Shown: positions 27,543 through 36,563, counted from the stretch's first letter. The stretch: DNA of 64,000 bases from JACNKJ01 sp964440095 (GCA_964440095.1 CAYTPZ010000002.1:58472-122471), one strand, 5' to 3'. Notes: generated by a model not told the origin, from the letters alone. A program made the numbers and translations.

Positions 27543-27989
27543 ATGAAGCTCAACGAACTCAAGCCCGCTGCGGGCGCGACTCACAAGACGAAACGCCTCG
27601 GCCGTGGCCGTGGTAGCGGTCTTGGCAAGACTTCAGGTCGCGGTCACGGTGGTGCCGGTTCCCGCTCGGGTTCCAAGACTCGTCCCTGGTTTGAAGGTGG
27701 GCAGATGCCCATCCAGCGCCGGGTTCCCAAGCGCGGATTCGTCAATATCTTCAGAGTCGAGTATCAGATCGTCAACGTCGGTCAGCTCGAGCGCCTTCCC
27801 GAGAGCATCACGGAGATTACTCCGGAAGTTCTTTTCGAGAACGGACTCGTGGGCAAGCGCAAGCTGCCGGTGAAACTGCTGGGCGAAGGCACGGTGGGTC
27901 GTGCTTTCAAAATCCAGGTCGAGAAGTGCAGCGGGAAAGCCCGTGAGCTCGTCGAAGCCGCCGGTGGCTCAGTGGAGTCCGCCGCCTAG
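27543..27989 (+). CDS. rplO: 50S ribosomal protein L15
   Basis: Late-assembly protein; 148 residues. MKLNELKPAAGATHKTKRLG and the Gly/Arg-rich RGRGSGLGKTSGRGHGGAGS loop are canonical, followed by FEGGQMPIQRRVPKRGF. Confidence 0.98.
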   Translation: MKLNELKPAAGATHKTKRLGRGRGSGLGKTSGRGHGGAGSRSGSKTRPWFEGGQMPIQRRVPKRGFVNIFRVEYQIVNVGQLERLPESITEITPEVLFENGLVGKRKLPVKLLGEGTVGRAFKIQVEKCSGKARELVEAAGGSVESAA

Positions 27990-28031
27990 TGAATCTCTTG
28001 CGGCTGGTGCCGCGGAAATTGGAGAATTAGG

Positions 28032-29330
28032 GTGATCAGCAGTTTCCAGAGCATGTTCAAGATTCCCGACCTGCGTCGGCGCCTGGGTTTCACGGCGTTG
28101 ATGCTGGTTGTGTATCGCTTGGGCGGCCACGTGACGCTACCCGGCGTGAATCGGCTTGCGATTATGGAGTTTTTCCAGAACCAGGGTGGTGGAGTACTTC
28201 AGCTCTACGATCTGTTCGCTGGAGGAAACCTCAGTAAGGCGACCATCTTCGCCCTGGGCATCATGCCCTACATTAGTGCCTCCATTATTATGCAGCTTCT
28301 TCAGGCGGTTATTCCGTACTTCGAGAAGCTGGCCAAGGAAGGCGACGAAGGGCGAAAGAAAATTACCCAGATTACCCGCTACGGCACTGTGATGCTGGCG
28401 GCCATGCAGGGTATCGGTGTGAGTTTCTTCCTGACGTCCATGGGGCCCCAGGTGGTCGCCCACCCCGGTCTGCCTTTCAAACTTCTTACGATCCTCACCC
28501 TCACCACGGGAACGATTTTCGTGATGTGGTTGGGCGAGCAGATCACGGAACGGGGAATCGGTAACGGGATCAGCCTCATCATTACCATCGGCATCATCGC
28601 GCGTTATCCCACCGACCTGTTCAACACAATTAAGGCTCTACAGACCAAGCAGATGAGCTACATGGGCGGCCTGGTAATGCTGGCCATGATGGTCCTGGTG
28701 ATCGCGGGCATCATCTTCATGACTCAGGGGCAGCGCCGAATACCGGTGCAGTATCCAAAACGAGTGGTGGGGCGTAAGGTCTATGGTGGGCAGAACACGC
28801 ACATTCCGCTGAAGATCAACACGGCGGGCGTGATTCCGATCATCTTCGCTCAGGCCTTTGTGATGTTCCCGGCGACGATCTCGGCCTTCTTCCAAGGCAA
28901 TGCCTTTATGGATGCCATAACGAGGCTGCTCTCACCGGGGCAAACGATCTACGTGATCGTCTATGCACTGATTATCATCTTCTTCGCCTACTTCTATACG
29001 GCCATCGTGCTCAATCCGGTGGACATGGCGGAGAACATGAAGAAATTCGGCGGGTTCATTCCAGGTATCCGCCCGGGTAAGAACACGGCGAACTACATCG
29101 ATAAGTCGCTCAGCCGCATCACGCTGCCGGGGGCCATCTTCCTGGCCTTCATCGCGGTGCTGCCGGATATTCTTATCGCGAAGTTCCGGGTGCCCTTCTA
29201 CTTCGGAGGCACGGGACTGCTCATCGTGGTTGGCGTGGTTTTGGACACCCTTCAGCAGATCGAAAGCCACCTCTTCATGCGCCACTACGATGGCTTCATG
29301 AAGAAGGGCAAGCTGAGAGGGCGGAGGTAA
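28032..29330 (+). CDS. secY: Preprotein translocase subunit SecY
   Basis: Pore of the Sec translocon in the inner membrane; 432 residues with ten predicted membrane spans. The GTG start gives MISSFQSMFKIPDLRRRLGF. The plug/first periplasmic region and the signature GGHVTLPGV are visible, as are GIGNGISLIITIGI and the cytoplasmic loop QGQRRIPVQYPKR. Normal spc position between rplO and adk. Confidence 0.98.
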   Translation: MISSFQSMFKIPDLRRRLGFTALMLVVYRLGGHVTLPGVNRLAIMEFFQNQGGGVLQLYDLFAGGNLSKATIFALGIMPYISASIIMQLLQAVIPYFEKLAKEGDEGRKKITQITRYGTVMLAAMQGIGVSFFLTSMGPQVVAHPGLPFKLLTILTLTTGTIFVMWLGEQITERGIGNGISLIITIGIIARYPTDLFNTIKALQTKQMSYMGGLVMLAMMVLVIAGIIFMTQGQRRIPVQYPKRVVGRKVYGGQNTHIPLKINTAGVIPIIFAQAFVMFPATISAFFQGNAFMDAITRLLSPGQTIYVIVYALIIIFFAYFYTAIVLNPVDMAENMKKFGGFIPGIRPGKNTANYIDKSLSRITLPGAIFLAFIAVLPDILIAKFRVPFYFGGTGLLIVVGVVLDTLQQIESHLFMRHYDGFMKKGKLRGRR

Positions 29331-29333
29331 GCC

Positions 29334-30008
29334 TTGAATCTGGTATTTCTGGGAGCACCCGGTTCCGGTAAAGGCACGCAGGCGGCGAAGATCAAGGATC
29401 GCTACGAACTGGCTCACATTTCCACGGGGGACATTCTCCGCGCGGAAATCGCCGCCGGTTCCGAGCTGGGTCAGGCCGCCAGCAAGATCATGGAGACCGG
29501 CGCGCTGGTCAGCGACGAGATTATCCTGGGCATGATGGACACTCGCCTGCGCCAGGACGATTGTGCCAGGGGTTGGATCCTCGACGGATTCCCCCGCACC
29601 CTCGCTCAGGCCGAGGGTCTGGAAGCCCTGATGGACGGCATGAAAGGCGATCTTGATCTGGGTGTGCTCATCCAGGTGGACGCCGAAGAAGTGGTGAAGC
29701 GTTTGTCGAGCCGCCGCACTTGTAAGGATTGCAGCGCCATCCTCAGCCCGGCCGAGCTGGGTGAGGACATTCCCGAGGAAGGCGACTGTCCCCATTGTGA
29801 GGGCAGGTACTTCCTGCGGGACGACGACCGCCCCGAGACCATCCGGCGCCGGCTGGAGGTCTTCGAAAAGGAAACGGAACCCGTCATCGGCTTTTTCCGC
29901 GATCGGGACAAGCTGGTGGAGATCGACGGATCCCAGTCGCCCGATACGGTGACCGATGCGATCTTCTCGATCCTGCGTGATCAGTTCGGCGAGAAGCAAA
30001 CTGCGTGA
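29334..30008 (+). CDS. adk: Adenylate kinase, zinc-LID type
   Basis: Interconverts ATP+AMP and 2 ADP. It has 224 residues, the long-LID form. P-loop GAPGSGKGT is at residues 7-15, and DGFPRTLAQAE is conserved. The LID has CKDC and CPHC, the four-Cys zinc site found in many Gram-positive and other bacteria. TTG start three bases after secY; its TGA overlaps the map GTG by four bases. Confidence 0.98.
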   Translation: MNLVFLGAPGSGKGTQAAKIKDRYELAHISTGDILRAEIAAGSELGQAASKIMETGALVSDEIILGMMDTRLRQDDCARGWILDGFPRTLAQAEGLEALMDGMKGDLDLGVLIQVDAEEVVKRLSSRRTCKDCSAILSPAELGEDIPEEGDCPHCEGRYFLRDDDRPETIRRRLEVFEKETEPVIGFFRDRDKLVEIDGSQSPDTVTDAIFSILRDQFGEKQTA

Positions 30009-30754
30009 TCACGCTTAAGAGCAACGAGCAGATTGAAAAAATGGACGAGTCGGGGAGAATTCTCCGCAAAGCCTTGGATGCCGCCGGTGAGGTCGTGCGT
30101 CCGGGGGTGTCCACGAAGGAATTGGATGAGATAATTCGGGGGACCATCGAGGGCGAAGGCGCCCGGCCCGCATTTAAGGGCTACATGGGTTTCCCGGCCA
30201 ACAGCTGCATCTCCGTGAATGAAGAGGTGGTGCACGGCATCCCCGACGGGCGCATTCTCAAGGAAGGCGACCTGGTAAGTATCGACGTGGGTGTTGAAAA
30301 AGACGGCTGGATGGCTGACTCCGCCATGACCTACACGGTGGGCATGGTGAGTGAAGAAGCGGCCCGCCTCATGGACGTAACGCTGAGGTCCCTGGAAAAG
30401 GGCATCGAGCAGTGCGTTCCCGGGAAGCATCTGAGCGATATTTCTCATGCGATCCAGGTACACGTAGAGGCCAATGGTTTCTCCGTAGTGAAGGACCTGG
30501 TTGGCCACGGAATCGGTTCCAAGTTACACGAAGAGCCACAGATTCCGAACTTCGGACCTCCGGGACGGGGGGCCGTGCTCAAACCCGGAATGGTTTTCGC
30601 CATCGAACCGATGGTGAACGTCGGGAGCGAGAAGGTAAAGACTCTCGAAGACGAGTGGACCGTCGTGACCGCTGACGGCAAGCTGTCTGCTCACTTCGAG
30701 CACACGGTCGCAGTCACGGAGCAGGGACCGAGAATCCTGACGCTCCTGGACTGA
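30005..30754 (+). CDS. map: Methionine aminopeptidase, type I
   Basis: Removes the initiator Met from nascent proteins; 249 residues. The metal ligands appear in order: SIDVGVEKDGWMADSA (two Asp), GHGIG (His), FAIEPM (Glu) and the final Glu in LEDEWTVVTADG..AHFEHT. GTG start overlaps adk. Confidence 0.98.
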   Translation: MITLKSNEQIEKMDESGRILRKALDAAGEVVRPGVSTKELDEIIRGTIEGEGARPAFKGYMGFPANSCISVNEEVVHGIPDGRILKEGDLVSIDVGVEKDGWMADSAMTYTVGMVSEEAARLMDVTLRSLEKGIEQCVPGKHLSDISHAIQVHVEANGFSVVKDLVGHGIGSKLHEEPQIPNFGPPGRGAVLKPGMVFAIEPMVNVGSEKVKTLEDEWTVVTADGKLSAHFEHTVAVTEQGPRILTLLD

Positions 30755-30768
30755 CGATCGGGAGGAGA

Positions 30769-30987
30769 ATGGCAAAGCAAGGAGCCATATCGGTAGAGGG
30801 AACTGTGGTTGAAGCCCTGTCCAACGCGATGTTTCGCGTTGAACTGGAGAACAATCACACGGTGTTGGCCCACGTGGCCGGCAAAATGCGGATGCACTTA
30901 ATTCGCATTCTTCCCGGGGACAAGGTTACGGTCGAGCTTTCGCCCTATGACCTTACTCGGGGACGTATCGTCTACCGTTACAAGTAG
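30769..30987 (+). CDS. infA: Translation initiation factor IF-1
   Basis: OB-fold factor occupying the A site during initiation; 72 residues. MAKQGAISVEGTVVEALSN and ENNHTVLAHVAGKMRMHLIR are diagnostic; ends TRGRIVYRYK. GGGAGGAGA precedes the ATG. Confidence 0.98.
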   Translation: MAKQGAISVEGTVVEALSNAMFRVELENNHTVLAHVAGKMRMHLIRILPGDKVTVELSPYDLTRGRIVYRYK

Positions 30988-31026
30988 AGAAACCGGGTCC
31001 ACCCGGACCGATAATGTGAGGTAATG

Positions 31027-31143
31027 ATGAAAGTCCGAGCCTCGGTAAAACCGATGTGCGATCACTGCAAGGTTATCCGCCGCCATGGCGTCGTGCGGGT
31101 TATTTGCAAAAAGAATCCCCGGCACAAGCAGCGCCAGGGTTGA
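31027..31143 (+). CDS. rpmJ: 50S ribosomal protein L36, zinc type
   Basis: A 38-residue protein, MKVRASVKPMCDHCKVIRR, with zinc ligands C11, C14, C27 and H33. Two ATGs are adjacent (31024 and 31027); the second gives the family N-terminus. Between infA and rpsM, as usual. Confidence 0.97.
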   Translation: MKVRASVKPMCDHCKVIRRHGVVRVICKKNPRHKQRQG

Positions 31144-31165
31144 TGGACCTCTAGGAGGATAGGTT

Positions 31166-31537
31166 TTGGCTCGAATTCAAGGCGTAGACCTTCCGGCCAA
31201 CAAGCGCATCGTCGTGGCGTTGACCTATATATTCGGCGTCGGCCGCACTACCAGCGAGAAAATCCTGGGAGCGACCGGCATCGATACTGACATCCGTGTG
31301 AAGGATCTCACCGAAGAGCAGAACGCTCTGCTTCGCGATGAGCTCAATAAGGCGGACTACAAGACGGAAGGTACACTTCGTACCGAGATTTCCATGAACA
31401 TCAAACGTCTCATGGATATCGGCTGCTATCGCGGCCTCCGCCACCGCAAAGGCCTGCCCGCTCGCGGACAGCGCACTAAAACGAATGCCCGTACCCGGAA
31501 GGGCCCCAAGGCTCGTCCCGGCGGGAAGAAGAAGTAA
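31166..31537 (+). CDS. rpsM: 30S ribosomal protein S13
   Basis: Head protein contacting P-site tRNA; 123 residues. The TTG start follows AGGAGGAT and gives MARIQGVDLPANKRIVVALT. The RGLRHRKGLPARGQRTKTNA tail is typical. Starts the alpha-operon segment. Confidence 0.98.
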   Translation: MARIQGVDLPANKRIVVALTYIFGVGRTTSEKILGATGIDTDIRVKDLTEEQNALLRDELNKADYKTEGTLRTEISMNIKRLMDIGCYRGLRHRKGLPARGQRTKTNARTRKGPKARPGGKKK

Positions 31538-31592
31538 GAACCCCGATTTCAGGGTTTAGGGCTTCGGCCCGCTTGAAATTCTGAGGAGGAAT

Positions 31593-31982
31593 ATGGCTGG
31601 TCCCAAGAGGACAACTAGGAAGAAGTCGAAGAAGATGGACTCGATGGGCGTGGTGCACATCAAGTCCAGCTTCAACAATACAATCATCACCGTCACGAAC
31701 ACCCAGGGCGAGGTTTTCGCCTGGGGCAGCGCCGGCACTTCCGGTTTCAAGGGAAGCCGTAAGAGCACTCCCTTTGCCGCGCAGCTCGCCGCCGAGAAGG
31801 TTGTTCGCGACGCCATAAACGCGGGTTTGCGCCGCTGCGAGATCCACCTTAAGGGTCCGGGGCCTGGCCGCGAAGCCGCGATCCGTTCCATCCATGGTAC
31901 CGGCATTGAAGTGTCCGGCATCAAGGACAAGACCAGCGTTCCTCACAACGGCTGCCGCCCCACCAAGCGGCGCCGAAACTAG
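31593..31982 (+). CDS. rpsK: 30S ribosomal protein S11
   Basis: Platform protein; 129 residues with VHIKSSFNNTIITVTNTQGE and the C-terminal KDKTSVPHNGCRPTKRRRN. A strong GAGGAGG precedes the ATG. Confidence 0.98.
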   Translation: MAGPKRTTRKKSKKMDSMGVVHIKSSFNNTIITVTNTQGEVFAWGSAGTSGFKGSRKSTPFAAQLAAEKVVRDAINAGLRRCEIHLKGPGPGREAAIRSIHGTGIEVSGIKDKTSVPHNGCRPTKRRRN

Positions 31983-32004
31983 GTTATCAGGAGGTCTAGG
32001 CCAA

Positions 32005-32634
32005 ATGGCCCGATACACCGACGCGAAATGCAAGCTATGCCGTCGTGAGGGGGACAAACTCTTCCTGAAGGGCGAACGTTGCTTCAGTGATCGTTGCGCG
32101 ATTGAAAAGCGCCCCTATCCTCCCGGACAGCACGGACGAGGCCGGCGCCGTAAGGCGTCCGAATTCGGACTCCAGCTCCGCGAGAAACAGAAGCTCCGCC
32201 GCATCTATGGCGTGCTCGAAAAACCCTTCCGCAATTACTTCGCGGAAGCCGCTCGCCGCACGGGCGTGACCGGTACCAACCTGCTCCAGCTCCTGGAAGG
32301 GCGCTTGGACAACATGGTCTACCGTATGGGCTTCGCGCCCAGTCGCAGTGCGGCACGGCAGTTGGTCGCTCATCGTCACTTCCAGGTCAACGGGTCGCTC
32401 GTGAACGTGCCCAGTTACCAGGTGAAGCCCGGCGACGTGGTGACCCTCAGGGACAAGAGTCGCAAAAATCCCTTCATCGTTGATGCTCTGAAGGGCGCGA
32501 CCGGCCGCGGACGCGTTTCCTACATCAGCACCGACGACGCGAAGTTCGAGGGCTCCTACATCAGTGTTCCGGAACGGGCCGAGATTCCGACCATGGTTCA
32601 GGAACAGCTGATCGTCGAGCTCTACTCGAAGTAG
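32005..32634 (+). CDS. rpsD: 30S ribosomal protein S4, zinc-binding
   Basis: Primary 16S-binding protein and fidelity factor; 209 residues from the ATG at 32005 behind AGGAGGT. The N-terminus has C9xxC12 and later C26xxxxC31, the zinc-containing (C+) form. S4 RNA-binding domain: NMVYRMGFAPSRSAARQLV. Confidence 0.98.
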   Translation: MARYTDAKCKLCRREGDKLFLKGERCFSDRCAIEKRPYPPGQHGRGRRRKASEFGLQLREKQKLRRIYGVLEKPFRNYFAEAARRTGVTGTNLLQLLEGRLDNMVYRMGFAPSRSAARQLVAHRHFQVNGSLVNVPSYQVKPGDVVTLRDKSRKNPFIVDALKGATGRGRVSYISTDDAKFEGSYISVPERAEIPTMVQEQLIVELYSK

Positions 32635-32670
32635 ATCTGACAGGATACGACTGAGAGGGAGGAATTCCGC

Positions 32671-33693
32671 ATGAAGTGGAAGAACGTTCTTATGCCGAAG
32701 CAGGTCGAGGTCCAGAAGGAAGGCGAAACCCGCAATTTCACGCGGTTCATCGTCGAGCCTCTGGAACGCGGCTTCGGCCAGACGCTGGGTACGGCCCTGC
32801 GTCGCACCCTGCTCAGCAGCCTGCAGGGAGCTGCCGTTACGGCTGTGAAATTTGAAGATGCTCTTCACGAGTTCACCAACATTCCTGGCGTCCTCGAGGA
32901 CGTTACGGACGTGGTGCTCAACCTGAAATCCGTGGTGGTGCGCCTGCACGCCGATCACTGGCACAAGCTTTACCTCGAGGCCAAGGGCCCGGGGCCGGTG
33001 ACCGCGGCGGACATCACTCAGGATCCGGCGGTGGAGATCGTCAACAAGGACCAGGTGCTTTGTCACTTGAACGAGGGCGCGACCATCAAGGCCGAGATCC
33101 TCATCGGTGACGGCCGCGGTTTCGTGCTCGCCGAGAACCACGATCTGCCCGACAGCAGCATCGGCGTGGTTCCCGTGGACAGTATCTTCTGTCCGGTGAG
33201 CAAGGTGAACTTCCGCGTGGAGGACACCCGCGTCGGCCAGCGCACTGACTACGATCGTCTCATCCTCGAGATCGAGACCAATGGCGCCATCACGCCCGAG
33301 GAAGCCCTGGGCTTTGCCTCGAAAATCGTGAAGGACCATCTCTACCTCTTCATCAACTTCGACGAGGAACCCCTCGATGAAGCCGACGAGGAAGTGGACG
33401 AGGAGATCGAACGTCTGCGCGACACCTTGGACCGCAGCGTGGACGAACTGGAGCTCAGCGTTCGCAGCGCCAACTGCCTGAAGGCCGCGAATATTCGCAG
33501 CATCGGCGAGCTGGTGATCAAGAGCGAGAATGAGATGCTCCAGTACCGGAACTTCGGCCGCAAGAGCCTCAAGGAAATCACCGAGATCCTCGAGGGGATG
33601 AGTCTGCACTGGGGCATGGACCTCAGCGCCGTCCTCTCGGGCTCGGAAGAGACTGCTGAGAAACCCATGGAGATCGAGGGCGTCACCAACTAG
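32671..33693 (+). CDS. rpoA: DNA-directed RNA polymerase subunit alpha
   Basis: Assembly platform of RNA polymerase; 340 residues. The N-terminal domain has FTRFIVEPLERGFGQTLGTA and RRTLLSSLQGAAVTAVKFED. The C-terminal domain that binds UP elements and activators contains LSVRSANCLKAANIRSIGEL and NFGRKSLKEITEIL. The ATG follows GAGGGAGGA. Confidence 0.99.
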   Translation: MKWKNVLMPKQVEVQKEGETRNFTRFIVEPLERGFGQTLGTALRRTLLSSLQGAAVTAVKFEDALHEFTNIPGVLEDVTDVVLNLKSVVVRLHADHWHKLYLEAKGPGPVTAADITQDPAVEIVNKDQVLCHLNEGATIKAEILIGDGRGFVLAENHDLPDSSIGVVPVDSIFCPVSKVNFRVEDTRVGQRTDYDRLILEIETNGAITPEEALGFASKIVKDHLYLFINFDEEPLDEADEEVDEEIERLRDTLDRSVDELELSVRSANCLKAANIRSIGELVIKSENEMLQYRNFGRKSLKEITEILEGMSLHWGMDLSAVLSGSEETAEKPMEIEGVTN

Positions 33694-33719
33694 ACGCCGA
33701 CGACGAAGAGAGTGGTATC

Positions 33720-34229
33720 ATGCGACATCGAGTCAGGGGAAATCGACTGAATCGCGGCAAGGCCGCCCGACGCGCCATGCTTCGGAACATGGTGACCAGC
33801 TTGCTGGATGGCGAGCGCATCACCACCACCGAAACGCGCGCCAAGGAAGCCCGCCGCTTCACCGACCGGATGATCACCTTCGCCAAGAAGGGCGATCTGG
33901 GTTCGCGTCGTCAGGCCGCGCGCTTCATCAACGATCCGAAGGTGCTCCAGAAGCTCTTCGGTGAGATCGGTCCCCGCTACGCCGAGCGTAACGGTGGCTA
34001 TACGCGGGTCATGAAGCTCGGTACTCGCCGCAAAGGCGACGACGCGCCTTTGGCCATCCTCGAGTTGGTGGAAGCGGATTTCACGCCCAAGCCTTCGCGC
34101 GAGAAGAAGCCTTTGGAGGTCCGCATCGGCGGCACGCCCAAGATGGCGGCCACTGAGCCCGAGCCTGAAGAGGCAGCGGTTGAAGAAGCTCCGGCTGAGG
34201 AGGCGGAAGCCGAGGAAAAGACCGAATAA
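33720..34229 (+). CDS. rplQ: 50S ribosomal protein L17 with acidic tail
   Basis: Large-subunit protein near the tunnel exit. MRHRVRGNRLNRGKAARRAM and the NGGYTRVMKLGTRRKGDDAP block are canonical. It has 169 residues; the E. coli protein has 127. The extra C-terminus (about 143-169) is Glu/Ala/Pro-rich. Last gene of the ribosomal cluster; a terminator follows. Confidence 0.97.
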   Translation: MRHRVRGNRLNRGKAARRAMLRNMVTSLLDGERITTTETRAKEARRFTDRMITFAKKGDLGSRRQAARFINDPKVLQKLFGEIGPRYAERNGGYTRVMKLGTRRKGDDAPLAILELVEADFTPKPSREKKPLEVRIGGTPKMAATEPEPEEAAVEEAPAEEAEAEEKTE

Positions 34230-34251
34230 ACGGATCCGCAACCCCGTTTTG

Positions 34252-34278
34252 AAACCGTCCTTCGGGGCGGTTTTTTTT
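34252..34278 (+). terminator. Intrinsic terminator of the ribosomal supercluster
   Basis: AAACCGTCC pairs with GGGCGGTTT around a UUCG tetraloop, followed by an eight-T run (34271-34278). Ideal rho-independent terminator, 22 bases after rplQ. Confidence 0.93.
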
Positions 34279-34342
34279 GTGTCATCCCCTGCGGAAATGC
34301 ATAGATTGTGGGTGCAACGTTCACCTGGCGATCGGAGGCGGC

Positions 34343-35605
34343 TTGCTCGACTTTCTGTTGAAAGAAGTACCCCGCGAGTTTTGGTTTCTCATGGAGGAGA
34401 TGGCGATCTATCTCCTCTTGGGATTCGCGGTGGCCGGCCTGCTCTCGGCCTTCATCTCACCCGAAATCATCGAACGCCACCTGGGCGGCCGCGGGCAGAA
34501 GCCCATCTGGAAGGCCACGCTCTTCGGCACTCCCCTGCCGCTCTGTTCCTGCGGCGTGATTCCCGTCGCCGCCTCGCTGCGCCAGCACGGCGCAAGCCGC
34601 GGATCCACGACCTCCTTCCTGCTTTCGACCCCGCAAACCGGCGTGGACAGCATCCTCGTCACCTGGGGACTGCTCGGCCCTGTCTTCGCCGTCTTTCGCC
34701 CTTTGGCCGCGCTGGTCACGGGCATCTTCGGGGGCACCGCCGTCTCGGCGCTTGAGAAAGATCACAATGGTGAAGTTGCGGAGACCGCTGCAGCCTGCAA
34801 CGACGGCTGCGGCGAGATGCCCAGCGAAGGCGGACGGCTGCGTCGCGCCCTCGGCTACGGATTCCTCACCCTGCCCCGCGACATCGCGGGGGCCCTCATC
34901 GTCGGCATGGCCGTGGCGGCGGTGATCAGTGCGGCCATCCCGGCCAACTACTTTGCCGACTCTCTGGGTGCGGGATTTCTGGGACTCATCGTCATGATGT
35001 TGGTGGGTATTCCCGTCTATGTTTGCGCCACAGGATCAGTGCCCCTGGCCCTGGCCATGATCCACATGGGCATCTCGCCCGGCGCGGCCCTGGTCTTTCT
35101 GATCACGGGACCCGCCACCAACATGGCTACCCTCGCCACGGTCTGGAAAATCCTCGGCAAGCGCTCAGCCATCGTCTATCTGCTGGTGGTTGCGGTCTTT
35201 GCCATACTTTCGGGCTTCTTGCTGGACTTCCTGTTCACCCAGAACTGGGTACAGGCCGAGTGGATGCCCGCCATGGATCATCAACACGAAACCGTGCCCG
35301 GCTGGCTCAAGACCTGGGGAGCCTGGGCCCTGGTGGCCATGATGCTGCTGGCCCTTGTCTGGCCGCGCCTACCAAAGTCCGCCGAGAAGGAGGCGATCAT
35401 GGAAAACGTCGTTATTTTGAATGTGAAGGGCATGACCTGCGAGCACTGCGCAGGAAGCGTCCGGCGCGCCGTGAGCGAGAGCGCCGGTGTGAAGGAAGTG
35501 GAAATAGACCTGGGCAAGGGGCAGGCGAGATTCACCGGCCAGGGTTACGATCTGGCGCAGATCCGCGCATCTATTGAGGCGCTTGGCTTTTCGGTGACTA
35601 ACTAG
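34343..35605 (+). CDS. SO_0444-type metal efflux permease fused to C-terminal HMA domain
   Basis: Inner-membrane permease (DUF318/ArsP-like, SO_0444 family, usually assigned to Cu/Zn efflux). 420 residues from a TTG at 34343 behind GGAGG. About eight membrane spans. The first half has LFGTPLPLCSCGVIPVAASL and FLLSTPQTGVDS, the paired family motifs; the second half repeats this topology with LVGIPVYVCATGSVPLALAM. A Cys-containing linker (CNDGC) lies between the halves. From residue 353 a heavy-metal-associated domain follows with the CxxC motif MTCEHC (364-369). The HMA start, ATG 35399, has its own AAGGAGG at 35387-35393, so a free 68-residue chaperone could also be made. The metal is not shown by the sequence. 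Confidence 0.85.
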   Translation: MLDFLLKEVPREFWFLMEEMAIYLLLGFAVAGLLSAFISPEIIERHLGGRGQKPIWKATLFGTPLPLCSCGVIPVAASLRQHGASRGSTTSFLLSTPQTGVDSILVTWGLLGPVFAVFRPLAALVTGIFGGTAVSALEKDHNGEVAETAAACNDGCGEMPSEGGRLRRALGYGFLTLPRDIAGALIVGMAVAAVISAAIPANYFADSLGAGFLGLIVMMLVGIPVYVCATGSVPLALAMIHMGISPGAALVFLITGPATNMATLATVWKILGKRSAIVYLLVVAVFAILSGFLLDFLFTQNWVQAEWMPAMDHQHETVPGWLKTWGAWALVAMMLLALVWPRLPKSAEKEAIMENVVILNVKGMTCEHCAGSVRRAVSESAGVKEVEIDLGKGQARFTGQGYDLAQIRASIEALGFSVTN

Positions 35606-35664
35606 ACTTTCCCGCCCGCACTGACTAGATTCGTGGAGGTTCAATTGACCGTGAGGAGAGTCCG

Positions 35665-36186
35665 ATGCTGAGTCCCAAGCTGGAAGCCGCGCTGAACAAA
35701 CAGCTGAACGCGGAAATGTATTCGTCCTATCTCTATCTGGCCATGTCGGCATATCTGCATGCCAGCGACATGGAAGGCCTGGCGCACTGGATGTACGTGC
35801 AGTCCCAGGAAGAGATGGCCCACACCATGAAGTTCTTCAACTTCATCAACGACCGCGATGGACGCGTGGTCCTCGACGAATTGCCCGCGCCGCCCAGTGA
35901 GTGGAAGGGCATCTCCGACGTCTTCGAGGCCACCCTCACCCATGAGCAGGAAGTGACGACTCTCATCAATGGTCTCGCCGATGTGGCCGACGCCGAAAAC
36001 GATCGCGCTGCCAAGGTTTTCCTGCAGTGGTTCGTTTCCGAGCAGGTGGAAGAGGAAGCCACGGTGAAGAGCATCATCCAGAAGCTCAAGATGGTGGGCG
36101 ACTCGGGCAGCGGCCTCTACATGATCGACAAGGAGCTCGGCGCACGCGTGGATGTGGATATCAACGCGGTGGCGGCGGAAGAGTAA
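35665..36186 (+). CDS. ftnA: Ferritin, FtnA type
   Basis: Iron-storage four-helix protein that forms a 24-mer shell; 173 residues. The ferroxidase ligands expected from FtnA are in place: E17, E50 and H53 (VQSQEEMAH), with a further Glu near 94 and a Q/E pair in the fourth helix. No heme-ligand Met of the bacterioferritin type is obvious. ATG 35665 follows GAGGAGAG. It lies 59 bases after the metal permease and may be a separate unit. Confidence 0.95.
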   Translation: MLSPKLEAALNKQLNAEMYSSYLYLAMSAYLHASDMEGLAHWMYVQSQEEMAHTMKFFNFINDRDGRVVLDELPAPPSEWKGISDVFEATLTHEQEVTTLINGLADVADAENDRAAKVFLQWFVSEQVEEEATVKSIIQKLKMVGDSGSGLYMIDKELGARVDVDINAVAAEE

Positions 36187-36304
36187 GCGCCAGGAAACGG
36201 ATACTTGGCCATCTGCCCTCGCCACAAAGATGGCAAGCGCTGAATATCTGACTGATTGTAAAATGTACTTTTCAACCGGCCGGCTCAATGTTCGTGACAT
36301 CTAG

Positions 36305-36338
36305 AAACACCCCAGGCTCCTGGAGCCTGGGGTGTTTT
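36305..36338 (+). terminator. Intrinsic terminator
   Basis: ACACCCCAGGCTC and GAGCCTGGGGTGT form a perfect 13-bp stem with a CTG loop, followed by TTTTGT. It probably ends the ferritin transcript about 120 bases after its stop. Confidence 0.85.
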
Positions 36339-36563
36339 GTACCTGTAGTGAATCCTAGCTTCGCGATCCTTCCTTGCGGGCACGCTGGTGGCCGAGCGTC
36401 CACCCGGGTGGACGCGCCGTCCGAGGCCTGACTCGTCGGCGATCGGCACCGAGGAGAATCATTGAAAGCTGTGAATTACTGCCCACTGCCAGAGGATACC
36501 CCGAAGAACCGAGGAAACACTTTCGGGTAGTGCACGTGAAATCTGGCTCGAGTTGCAATTAAG
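36339..36563 (+). ncRNA. Candidate structured non-coding RNA between two terminators
   Basis: This 225-base segment holds no credible gene. It contains a perfect 20-base palindrome (GCGTCCACCCGGGTGGACGC, 36396-36415), a CCCGAA/TTCGGG hairpin (36500-36505 with 36522-36527) extended by CACTG/TAGTG pairing, and several unpaired A-rich strings such as GAGGAAACAC. It is bounded by a terminator before it and an intrinsic terminator after it (36564-36594). I tested it by eye against RNase P, tmRNA, SRP, 6S and common riboswitch motifs and found no match. I see no clear promoter. Strand is inferred from the better T-run. Confidence 0.35.

Noticed and set aside
34277..34342. Upstream ATG-like start extending the metal permease by 22 residues
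   Set aside because: It would begin inside the T-run of the rplQ terminator and has no ribosome-binding site.
36339..36563. Cobalamin or other known riboswitch, RNase P, tmRNA or 6S RNA
   Set aside because: None of the conserved sequence boxes of these classes could be found on either strand by eye; a covariance search was not possible.
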